NCBI GenBank assembly: GCA_016297535.1
Contig: JAEDGL010000139.1
Location: 1 to 6,204, forward strand
Length of the DNA stretch: 6,204 nt
From: Clostridia bacterium
GTDB taxonomy: Bacteria; Bacillota; Clostridia; Christensenellales; Aristaeellaceae
Direction of reading: 5' to 3'
Position numbers and translations under genes: made by a program. The notes beneath the pieces were generated by a model that was not told where the DNA came from, ran no database searches, and worked only from the letters and a program-made list of their open reading frames with translations. This document shows positions 1-5,716 of this stretch, one piece after another; position 1 is the stretch's first letter; each line of letters opens with the position of its first letter.

Positions 1-30
1 CTTTTGCGTAATACGCTTTGCCTGCAAATC

Positions 31-60
31 TTGACACGGCTTTCCATGGCGTGATATGCT
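31..60 (+). promoter_or_regulatory. Predicted sigma-A promoter for the tandem L,D-transpeptidase genes
   Basis: A consensus -35 box TTGACA lies at 31-36. It is followed after 18 bp by TATGCT at 55-60 (4 of 6 matches to TATAAT), and a TG at 52-53 gives an extended -10. Transcription would start near 67. The ATG at 56, which opens the longest reading frame, lies inside the -10 box, so it cannot be the start on this transcript. This supports the downstream start at 155. The promoter is a sequence prediction only. Confidence 0.65.
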
Positions 61-77
61 TTTTCAGGATATGCCAT

Positions 78-112
78 CCGGAGCGTCCGTTTTGCATGAA
101 AACGCGTTCCGG
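78..112 (+). promoter_or_regulatory. Leader stem-loop in the 5' UTR of the first L,D-transpeptidase gene
   Basis: Bases 78-85 pair with 105-112 (one G-U pair), and 88-93 (CGTTTT) pair with 99-104 (AAAACG). There is a 2-nt bulge at 86-87 and a GCATG loop. That makes about 14 base pairs between the predicted transcription start and the RBS at 143-147. No T-run follows, so it is not an intrinsic terminator. It could stabilise the mRNA or serve as a binding site; its function is unknown. Confidence 0.5.
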
Positions 113-154
113 GCACGTTCTATCTACAGGGAAACCAACCAAAGGAGAAGGATG

Positions 155-1609
155 ATGAAACGGATCCTTGCATTGTTGCTGTGTCTGATGCTGTGCGCGG
201 GCGCGCGCCCCGCGCAGGCCAAAACGGTAGAGGAATGGCTGGAGGGCTATGATACGGGAGCCATCTGGTTTGGCGAGGATTTTGCCTACGATATTACCGA
301 CGAGGAGGCCTGCTGGGCGCTGTTGCAGCAGCCCATCACCGTGCTGGATGCGGACCAGCGCGAGGCCATCTATCCCCGCCAGACGCCCAACGGCAAAAAG
401 GTGAACAACGACAAGCTGGGCGGCTTTATCAACGGCGCCAGCGCCGCCGTGCATGTGCTGGGCCCGGATGAGGACGGCTGGACGCTGATTGAGGGCGTGG
501 ACTACTACAACCGCATCATTCGCGGCTATGTGCGCACCCGCCTGCTCAAAACCGTTACCCCCAACGAAAAGTACGGCGTGATTATCGACAAGCTTACCCA
601 GCGGCTGTATGTGTTTATCGATGGAAAGCTCTGGGACAGCTGCCTGGTTTCCACCGGCCTGCCCAACGATGAGCAGCCCTACAACGAAACCGCCGCGGGC
701 GAATACCTGCTGTGCTCCTGGGTGGGCGATTTTGACAGCGAGGGCATGATCTGCGCCACCGCCATGCGCTACAACGGCGGCGATATGATCCATGAGGTGC
801 CCCACAAAATCGGCTACGACGGCAAAAAGCTGTATGAGCGCTGGGAGGCGCTTTTGGGGCAGAAGGCCAGCCACGGCTGCGTGCGAACCCAGCGCGTGGC
901 AACCCAAAAGGGGCTGAACGCCCGGTGGCTTTGGGACAATCTGAAAAAGGGCACCAAGGTGATCGTGTGGGACGATGGCGGCCGCAAGCTGCCCTATCCC
1001 GATGACGACCGCCAGCTGTTCTACAATCCCAACGGCGGCACCCTTTATCATTCCGATCAGATGTGCTCCAGCGTGCGCGACAAGTACCTGCCCCTGACCG
1101 CCTTTTCCTATGCCGAGCTGGATAGCGGCGTGTTCCTGCAGCTTAACCCCTGCACCAAATGCCAGCCTGTGCGCCGCAAAAGCGCCATCGCGGCGGAAAA
1201 CTTTGCACGGGGAGTGATTACGCAGGAGGAGCTGGAGGCCGCGCTTACCCCCATCCCTTATCCGGCGGAGGATCTGCAGCTGTACTACAACCCCAACGGC
1301 GGCAAGTACTACCACTCCGAGGAGCGCTGCTCCAGCGTGAAAAGCCGCTTCCTGCCCCTGACGGCCTTTGACTACGCCCAGCTGGATACCGGCAGCTTTG
1401 CCAGCCTCAAGCCCTGCCCCTACTGCAAAAAGATCCTGCGAAAGGCCGAAATCGACCAGCTGAATCTGGACATGGGCATTTCCCCCGAAACGCTGGCGGG
1501 GCTCGACCTTACCACGCCCGCCTCTGCGCCGCAGGAGGAGGCGGACATGCCCGGCGTCCTCCAGACCGGTCCTGACGATGTGGAGGTCAGCATTACCATT
1601 ACGCAATAA
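155..1609 (+). CDS. Secreted L,D-transpeptidase (YkuD family) with two C-terminal Cys/His zinc-binding-like modules
   Basis: This is a predicted exported enzyme that forms or edits 3-3 cross-links, or anchors proteins, in peptidoglycan by L,D-transpeptidation using a catalytic cysteine. A signal peptide (residues 1-22, ending AQA) is followed by an SH3-like region (about 38-135). The YkuD domain (about 139-272) carries SHGCVR at 239-244, with Cys242 the likely nucleophile and His213 upstream. Two repeats follow, at 287-336 and 374-424. Each has H-x4-C-x28-C-x2-C (His299/Cys304/Cys333/Cys336 and His387/Cys392/Cys421/Cys424), resembling the Ada-type metal-binding fold. The start at 155 was chosen because AGGAG (143-147) lies 7 nt upstream; the adjacent ATG at 152 is a less well spaced alternative. 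The 484-aa protein is longer than simple YkuD enzymes because of the added modules. The next gene is a paralogue 10 bp downstream. The YkuD call is firm; the substrate and the metal binding are inferred. Confidence 0.9.
   Translation: MKRILALLLCLMLCAGARPAQAKTVEEWLEGYDTGAIWFGEDFAYDITDEEACWALLQQPITVLDADQREAIYPRQTPNGKKVNNDKLGGFINGASAAVHVLGPDEDGWTLIEGVDYYNRIIRGYVRTRLLKTVTPNEKYGVIIDKLTQRLYVFIDGKLWDSCLVSTGLPNDEQPYNETAAGEYLLCSWVGDFDSEGMICATAMRYNGGDMIHEVPHKIGYDGKKLYERWEALLGQKASHGCVRTQRVATQKGLNARWLWDNLKKGTKVIVWDDGGRKLPYPDDDRQLFYNPNGGTLYHSDQMCSSVRDKYLPLTAFSYAELDSGVFLQLNPCTKCQPVRRKSAIAAENFARGVITQEELEAALTPIPYPAEDLQLYYNPNGGKYYHSEERCSSVKSRFLPLTAFDYAQLDTGSFASLKPCPYCKKILRKAEIDQLNLDMGISPETLAGLDLTTPASAPQEEADMPGVLQTGPDDVEVSITITQ
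1013..1426 (+). repeat. Two intragenic Cys/His module repeats (1013-1162 and 1274-1426)
   Basis: The C-terminal half of the first transpeptidase gene holds two copies of a module of about 50 residues. Shared landmarks are YNPNGG, YHS, CSSV, LPLTAF and a PCxxC end, with identical spacing of the His and three Cys. A charged linker of about 37 residues, probably helical, separates them. A third copy occurs at 2490-2642 in the paralogous gene. The copies clearly arose by duplication. Confidence 0.85.
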
Positions 1610-1613
1610 GGAG
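1607..1613 (+). promoter_or_regulatory. RBS of the second transpeptidase gene, overlapping the upstream stop codon
   Basis: TAAGGAG spans the TAA stop of the first gene (1607-1609) and lies 6 nt before the ATG at 1620. The overlap suggests translational coupling of the two paralogues and fixes the second start at 1620 rather than at any upstream in-frame codon. Confidence 0.8.
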
Positions 1614-1619
1614 ATACGC

Positions 1620-2798
1620 ATGAAGCAGTTTTTGAGCCTTCTGCTGAGCGCGCTTTTGGCGCTTGCGCCCGGCACGTGCCTGGCGGACAAGAATGTCAAC
1701 AATCTGCCCATCGGCGATCTGGCCGGGTTTGAGGGCGGAAGCACCTGGTTTGGCGAGGATTTTGCCTACGACATTACCGATGAGGAGGCCTGCTGGGCGC
1801 TTTTGCAGCGGCCCATCACCGTGCTCAACGCCGAGGAAAAGGAGGCCGTCTATCCGCTGGATGCGCCGGGCGGCCAGCCGGTGGTCAACCAGTGGCAGGG
1901 CGGCTTTCTCAACGGCGCCACCGCCGCCGTACACGTGCTGGGCCCGGACGAGGATGGCTGGACGCTGATTGAGGGCATGGATTACTACGACCGCGTCATC
2001 CGCGGCTATGTGCGCACCCGCCTGCTCAAAACCGTTACGCCGGACAGCAAGTACGGCATCATCATCGACAAGCTTACCCAGAAGCTGCACCTGTTTGTGG
2101 AGGGAAAGCTGTGGTCAAGCGTATCCGTCTCCACGGGGCTGGCCAACCCAAGCCAGCCCTACAACGAAACCGCCACCGGCGAATACCTGATTGGCAGCTG
2201 GGTGGGCGGCTTTGACAGCGAGGGCATGTACTGCGAAATGGGCATCCGCTTCAACGGCGGCGATCTGCTGCACATGGTGCCCTATACCACCTACCGCGAT
2301 GGAACGAAGGATTTTTCCAAGTACGGCAGCCTGCTGGGACGCAAGGCCAGCCACGGCTGCGTGCGCGTGATGCGCACCGCCAACGAGCAGGGCCTGTGCA
2401 TTTCATGGCTGTGGGAAAACCTGAAAAAGGGCACCAAGGTCATCGTATGGGATGATGACGGCCGCGTAACGCCCTATCCGGCGGAAGATCTGCAGCTGTA
2501 CTACAACCCCAACGGCGGCACCAGCTACCACGAATATGCCACCTGCCGCAGCGTGCGCGACAAATTTTTGCCCCTGACCGCTTTTTCCTACAGCGAGCTG
2601 GACAGCGGCGCCTTTTCCCGGCTGGAGCCCTGTCCCTACTGCATTCCCGCCCGGCGCAAGGCCGTGATTGACGAAATCAACCAGGAGCGCATCAATGTGG
2701 GAATCCAGCTGAAAAACCCCGTCTACACCGGCGAAAACCCGGCCGATTCCTCCGCGCAGCAGGAGGATGAGGTGGAGGTGTCCATCATCATCCGCTGA
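1620..2798 (+). CDS. Secreted L,D-transpeptidase (YkuD family) with one C-terminal Cys/His module; tandem paralogue
   Basis: This is a paralogue of the preceding gene with the same architecture in 392 residues, and is predicted to act outside the membrane on peptidoglycan stem peptides. A signal peptide (about 1-22, ending CLA) leads into an SH3-like region (about 43-140). The YkuD domain (about 144-277) has SHGCVR at 244-249, with Cys246 the likely nucleophile and His218 upstream. A single Cys/His module at 291-341 contains His304, Cys309, Cys338 and Cys341 in the same H-x4-C-x28-C-x2-C spacing as the first protein. Long stretches are nearly identical to it, including ITDEEACWALLQ and GYVRTRLLKTVTP. 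The proteins end alike, in VEVSI plus a few residues. The gene is 10 bp downstream of its paralogue and followed by a terminator, so the two are probably one operon. Differences near the module may give different specificity; this is not shown. Confidence 0.9.
   Translation: MKQFLSLLLSALLALAPGTCLADKNVNNLPIGDLAGFEGGSTWFGEDFAYDITDEEACWALLQRPITVLNAEEKEAVYPLDAPGGQPVVNQWQGGFLNGATAAVHVLGPDEDGWTLIEGMDYYDRVIRGYVRTRLLKTVTPDSKYGIIIDKLTQKLHLFVEGKLWSSVSVSTGLANPSQPYNETATGEYLIGSWVGGFDSEGMYCEMGIRFNGGDLLHMVPYTTYRDGTKDFSKYGSLLGRKASHGCVRVMRTANEQGLCISWLWENLKKGTKVIVWDDDGRVTPYPAEDLQLYYNPNGGTSYHEYATCRSVRDKFLPLTAFSYSELDSGAFSRLEPCPYCIPARRKAVIDEINQERINVGIQLKNPVYTGENPADSSAQQEDEVEVSIIIR
2490..2642 (+). repeat. Third copy of the Cys/His module
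   Basis: This single module in the second transpeptidase is a mosaic of the two in the first. Its opening (YPAEDLQLYYNPNGG) matches the second module, its centre (SVRDK, AFSY, ELDSG) matches the first, and PCPYC again matches the second. The pattern suggests that the two-module form lost one by recombination, or that gene conversion mixed the copies. Confidence 0.75.
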
Positions 2799-2816
2799 TG
2801 ATGCCGGCTACACAGA

Positions 2817-2857
2817 AAAAGAGCTTTCGCGGAACAGCCGTCCGCGAAAGCTCTTTT
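2817..2857. terminator. Bidirectional intrinsic terminator between convergent genes
   Basis: A perfect 17-bp inverted repeat (2817-2833 and 2841-2857) has a 7-nt loop. The arm ends in TTTT on the + strand and is followed by a further T-rich stretch. On the minus strand the stem is followed by TTTTT (complement of 2816-2820). It lies 18 bp after the stop of the second transpeptidase gene and 13 bp from the stop of the converging coiled-coil gene, so it can end both transcripts. Confidence 0.93.
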
Positions 2858-2870
2858 GGTTTGTCTGTGG

Positions 2871-3767
2871 TTATTCGGCTGCAAGCGAAACCGCCTGCAG
2901 TGCCGCCAGCTCCTGCGCCATGGCGGTAATCTGGCCTTCCAGCTCGGTCTTTTCGGCCTGGGCATCGGCCAGGGCCTTTTCGGTCTGGGTCTTCAGCGCG
3001 GCGGCCTCGGTGGCCAGCTGATTGTTGGCGGCCTTTGCCTCGGACAGCTGCTTTGCGCTGTCCTCCAGCTTTTTCTCCAGAGCGGCGGTTTTTGCGGCGC
3101 TCTCGTCCGCAGCGGCCTTGGTGGCATCCAGCGCCTTCTGCAGCTCGTCTACCTTCTTTTCCAGCCCGGCTATCGTTTCCTCCAGCGCGGCCTTTTCAGC
3201 CGTCAGCTCATCCACTTTGACCTGCAGGGCAGCAGAGGCATCCTTTGCCTTTTTCAGCTGGGCTTCCAGATCCTTGCGTGCGGCCTCGGCCGTGGCAAGG
3301 CTTGCGTTCGTCGTTTCGGAAAGCTTGTCGGCCTGCGCCAGCTGCTGGCTGAGCGCTTCCTTTTCCGCCTTCAGCGCGGTGATGGCTTCCTCCTGCGCCT
3401 TGACGGTTTCTGCAGCCTGGGCCGCGTCGGCGGTCAGCTGCTCCAATTCGGCAGCCCTGGCCTCGAGATCCGCCGTCAGGGTTTCGGCTTCCGCCGTTTT
3501 GGCGGTCAGCTGCTCGGTCAGGCCGGCCGTTTCAGCGGTCATTTTGTCCAGCTCCGCCTGGGCGGCGGCGGCATCCTGCTCCAGGGTGGAAACGGAGGTT
3601 GTCAGCTCCTCGATTTTAGCAGCAAGAACGGCGTTCTCATTGAGCGCGGCGCTTCTGCCGCTAAAGGCAATGGCGGCCAGAACAATTGCTGCAACAAGAA
3701 GAACACAGATGACAATCTGGATGGTTCTGGCGTTTTTTCCCGGGGTGATGGTTTTCGTTTCTGGCAT
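2871..3767 (-). CDS. Membrane-anchored long coiled-coil protein, function unknown
   Basis: I do not recognise a named family. The 298-aa protein has a short basic N-terminus, one membrane helix (about residues 16-35), and then about 260 residues of Ala/Glu/Lys/Leu-rich heptad-like sequence predicted to form a continuous coiled coil. After residue 36 there is no proline, aromatic residue, histidine or cysteine, and only three glycines. Lys and Arg before the helix suggest N-in topology, placing the coiled coil outside the membrane. The ATG at 3767 was chosen because AGGAGG (3782-3777) lies 9 nt upstream; a longer frame up to 3860 would cross the promoter. The gene is monocistronic, with its own promoter and terminator. 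A structural or spacer role in the envelope, or a scaffold for cell-wall enzymes, is conceivable but not shown. Similarity to other coiled coils would be compositional, so database hits need care. Confidence 0.85.
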   Translation of the reverse strand: MPETKTITPGKNARTIQIVICVLLVAAIVLAAIAFSGRSAALNENAVLAAKIEELTTSVSTLEQDAAAAQAELDKMTAETAGLTEQLTAKTAEAETLTADLEARAAELEQLTADAAQAAETVKAQEEAITALKAEKEALSQQLAQADKLSETTNASLATAEAARKDLEAQLKKAKDASAALQVKVDELTAEKAALEETIAGLEKKVDELQKALDATKAAADESAAKTAALEKKLEDSAKQLSEAKAANNQLATEAAALKTQTEKALADAQAEKTELEGQITAMAQELAALQAVSLAAE

Positions 3768-3783
3768 AAATGGCAACCTCCTG

Positions 3784-3798
3784 TTCTGTTTTTTCAAA
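3784..3798 (-). repeat. 15-bp leader element, copy 1 (coiled-coil gene leader)
   Basis: On the minus strand this reads TTTGAAAAAACAGAA and starts 10 nt past the -10 box. The identical 15-mer occurs on the + strand at 3936-3950 in the divergent leader. A related CTTTGAAAAA lies at 3821-3830 on the + strand, forming a 10-bp inverted repeat with 3790-3799 that brackets the -10 box. This could be an operator or an initial-transcribed-region element. Confidence 0.55.
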
Positions 3799-3807
3799 GT
3801 TTTGTTT

Positions 3808-3836
3808 ATTATACCATATGCTTTGAAAAACGAAAA
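3808..3836 (-). promoter_or_regulatory. Promoter of the coiled-coil gene (extended -10)
   Basis: On the minus strand a perfect TATAAT (3813-3808) is preceded by TGG, giving an extended -10. The -35 region (TTTTCG, 3836-3831) is weak at 17-bp spacing, which is common for extended -10 promoters. Transcription would start near 3801, about 34 nt before the start codon. Confidence 0.75.
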
Positions 3837-3896
3837 GATGTAAATTGATTTTCGGGCCATTTTTATTCCAGATCGTCAAAATGGGGAGAAAACGGC

Positions 3897-3925
3897 TTGA
3901 CGGCATATCCCTCAAGCGATATAAT
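3897..3925 (+). promoter_or_regulatory. Strong sigma-A promoter for the small membrane protein and secDF
   Basis: TTGACG (3897-3902), a 17-bp spacer and a perfect TATAAT (3920-3925) make a near-consensus promoter with a start near 3932. It diverges from the coiled-coil gene promoter, with the -10 boxes about 110 bp apart. GCTTGA (3895-3900) and TCAAGC (3912-3917) form an inverted repeat across the -35 box and spacer, a possible regulator site. Confidence 0.85.
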
Positions 3926-3935
3926 ATGGTTTGTT

Positions 3936-3950
3936 TTTGAAAAAACAGAA
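3936..3950 (+). repeat. 15-bp leader element, copy 2 (secDF-side leader)
   Basis: This is identical to the minus-strand element at 3798-3784 and begins 11 nt after its -10 box, almost the same position as in the divergent promoter. Its TTTGAAA (3936-3942) could also pair weakly with TTTCAAA (3959-3965), which overlaps the edge of the AAAGGAGG RBS. Confidence 0.55.
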
Positions 3951-3977
3951 TCATTTGATTTCAAAGGAGGTTCCGCC

Positions 3978-4316
3978 GTGCGCAAGGCTTTGTACGCTGT
4001 TTTGCTTTCAGCGCTGTTTTTGCTGCTGCTTAGCGCGCTGGTGGTTCCCTCCGAAGCGGCGGAACCGCTGCCCGCAGGATCGCTGCCGGCTCATCTGCAC
4101 GCCGCGTTCTGCCTTCCCGTACCGGCGGTGCCGCCGCAGGGGGAGCAAATGCCTGCCGCAGGCGGATTGCACCTGCTGCCATCCATACTGCCCGCGCTGT
4201 TTGCGGGTGCCATTCTGCTTTTTGGCGTACGCGACGCCAACGGCCGCGTACTGAGCGCTGTACGCTATGAAAACAGCGTTTATCAACTGTTTCGCCCGGA
4301 GGTGGCGGGCGGCTGA
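3978..4316 (+). CDS. Small exported or two-span membrane protein of unknown function upstream of secDF
   Basis: I do not recognise this 112-aa protein. It begins with GTG, 7 nt after a very strong RBS (AAAGGAGG, 3963-3970). Residues 1-4 are basic, 5-23 are strongly hydrophobic, and a possible signal peptidase site follows SEAA near residue 28. A proline-rich, weakly charged stretch (about 30-60) leads to a second hydrophobic segment (about 64-83). A short basic tail contains RYENSVYQLFRPEV. It could be an N-in, C-in two-span protein or a processed exported protein. It is the first gene of an apparent transcription unit with secD, which starts 66 bp after its stop with no terminator between. 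Because of this position it could influence SecDF, or be a leader whose export state is sensed. No known arrest motif such as RAGP or RAPP is present, so that remains a guess. Confidence 0.75.
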   Translation: MRKALYAVLLSALFLLLLSALVVPSEAAEPLPAGSLPAHLHAAFCLPVPAVPPQGEQMPAAGGLHLLPSILPALFAGAILLFGVRDANGRVLSAVRYENSVYQLFRPEVAGG

Positions 4317-4382
4317 GAAGCCTGCCGTTCCCCTGCCGTATCCCGAAAAAAACAATCTAAAACGGAAGGATGGTTGACACAC

Positions 4383-5714
4383 ATGAAGGTCAACAATCGT
4401 CGCCGCGTCAGGCTGAACAAGCGATCCGCCTCGATCGCCGCCCTGTGCGTTGCGCTGGTACTTACCCTGGCCGTGGGCTATCTGGGCCTGAACGGCACGT
4501 GGCTGGACAGCCGCGGACTTTACAAGCTGCTGCCGTGGCTTCCCACCAGCAATGTGGATAACTGGCCTCAGGCCATCTCCCTGGGCCTGGATCTGAAGGG
4601 CGGCGTGTATGTAGAATACGAAGCCACCATGAGCGAGGAAATGAAGGCCGAGGGCTTTCACTTTGACAACCTGCTGGACAGCACCATGGGCGTTATCTCC
4701 AAGCGCCTGACCGAAAAGGGCTACCCCGAGGCCACGGTGAGCCAGCTGGGCACCAGCGGCATCCGCGTGGAAATTCCCTCGGTAACGGATCCCGCCGCGG
4801 TGCTGGATCTGATCGGCTCTCCGGCCAAGCTGGAGTTTGTGGATCCCGACGGCAACGTGTTTATGGAAGGCCGCCATCTGCAGGCTGCTACCCCCACCGT
4901 GGATGAAGACTACAAGCCCGCCATCAGCTTTAAGCTGACCAGCGAGGGCGCCCAGCTCTTTGGCGACAAAACCGCCGAGTGCGTGGGCAGGGCCATTACC
5001 ATTACGCTGGACGGCCAGACCCTGATGAGTCCCACCGTGCAGAGCGCCATCTACGGCGGTCAGGTGCTGGTTACCGGCAGCTTTACCACCGAGCAGACCG
5101 AAAACATCGCCCTCATGCTGCAAAGCGGTGCTCTGCCCCTGGAGCTGCGCCAGGACAAGCTGGATACCATCTCCGCCACCCTGGGCGTAGACGCGCTGTC
5201 CACCAGCGTAACCGCCGCCCTGATCGGTATTGCGCTGGTGATGCTCTTTATGATCATCCGCTACCGTCTGTGCGGCGTGGTGGCCAGCTGGGCGCTGTGC
5301 GTATACATCATTCTGGTCTTCCTGCTGCTGGCCGTGGTACCCGGCGTGCAGCTTACCCTGCCGGGCATTGCGGGTATCATTCTGGGCATCGGCATGGCGG
5401 TTGACGCCAACGTGGTAATCTTTGAGCGCGTCAAGGAGGAAGTGGTCGCGGGCCGTCCCATGATCCACGCGGTGCGCATCGGCTTCAAGAACGCCCTCAG
5501 CGCCGTCATCGACGCCAACGTTACCACCATCATCGCCGCCGTTGTGCTGCTGGCCTTCGGCACCGGCAGCGTGCAGGGCTTTGCCACCACGCTGCTGCTG
5601 GGCGTGGTTACCTCCATGATCTCCGCTATTCTGGTAACCCGTTTCCTGCTTACCCGCTTTGTGCGCGTGTTTGACAATTCCAGGCTGTTTGTGGCTGTGA
5701 AGGAGGCGAAGTAA
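4383..5714 (+). CDS. secD: Protein translocase subunit SecD
   Basis: SecD pairs with SecF in the membrane and uses the proton gradient to pull or release proteins emerging from the SecYEG channel on the outer face. The 443-aa protein has a first membrane helix (about 17-35) and the family motif GLDLKGG at 68-74. An extracytoplasmic domain runs to about residue 270, and five further helices follow (about 275-293, 299-320, 325-346, 374-394, 399-422). GIGMAVDANVVIFERVKEE (336-354) is the conserved RND-like segment with Asp341, a position important for proton coupling in the family. The length fits the short SecD type rather than the longer E. coli form. The start is uncertain: ATG 4383 lies 12 nt from AAGGA (4366-4370), while an in-frame TTG at 4374 lies only 3 nt from it. 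secF follows after 2 bp, a typical operon arrangement. The identification is firm. Confidence 0.97.
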   Translation: MKVNNRRRVRLNKRSASIAALCVALVLTLAVGYLGLNGTWLDSRGLYKLLPWLPTSNVDNWPQAISLGLDLKGGVYVEYEATMSEEMKAEGFHFDNLLDSTMGVISKRLTEKGYPEATVSQLGTSGIRVEIPSVTDPAAVLDLIGSPAKLEFVDPDGNVFMEGRHLQAATPTVDEDYKPAISFKLTSEGAQLFGDKTAECVGRAITITLDGQTLMSPTVQSAIYGGQVLVTGSFTTEQTENIALMLQSGALPLELRQDKLDTISATLGVDALSTSVTAALIGIALVMLFMIIRYRLCGVVASWALCVYIILVFLLLAVVPGVQLTLPGIAGIILGIGMAVDANVVIFERVKEEVVAGRPMIHAVRIGFKNALSAVIDANVTTIIAAVVLLAFGTGSVQGFATTLLLGVVTSMISAILVTRFLLTRFVRVFDNSRLFVAVKEAK

Positions 5715-5716
5715 TC

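Noticed and set aside
56..154. Longer N-terminal start of the first transpeptidase at 56
   Set aside because: The ATG lies in the predicted -10 box and has no RBS, and the extension would precede a clear signal peptide. The start near 155 has a good RBS.
1665..1682. Possible lipoprotein signal at Cys20 of the second transpeptidase
   Set aside because: The residues before Cys20 (PGT) do not fit a lipobox, which needs a small residue such as Ala or Gly at -1. An ordinary signal peptidase site fits better.
2856..3848. Long + strand open frames (330 and 273 aa) opposite the coiled-coil gene
   Set aside because: They are antisense to an Ala/Glu/Leu/Lys-rich gene whose codons rarely give stops on the other strand. 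They have low-complexity Leu/Gly or Ser/Ala composition, and cross the promoter.
4151..4163. Palindrome GCCTGCCGCAGGC in the small gene
   Set aside because: It is inside a coding region, the centre is a single base so no RNA loop can form, and such short GC palindromes are expected in GC-rich DNA.
4306..4327. Hairpin after the small gene as a terminator
   Set aside because: The stem is interrupted by mismatches and no T-run follows, so transcription probably continues into secD.
4374..4379. TTGACA before secD as a -35 box
   Set aside because: No matching -10 is found 16-18 bp downstream, and it falls at the start of the coding region.
4008..5468. 486-aa minus-strand frame opposite the small gene and secD
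   Set aside because: It overlaps well-supported SecD over most of its length, spans two genes, and its His/Gly/Gln-rich composition is typical of an antisense shadow.
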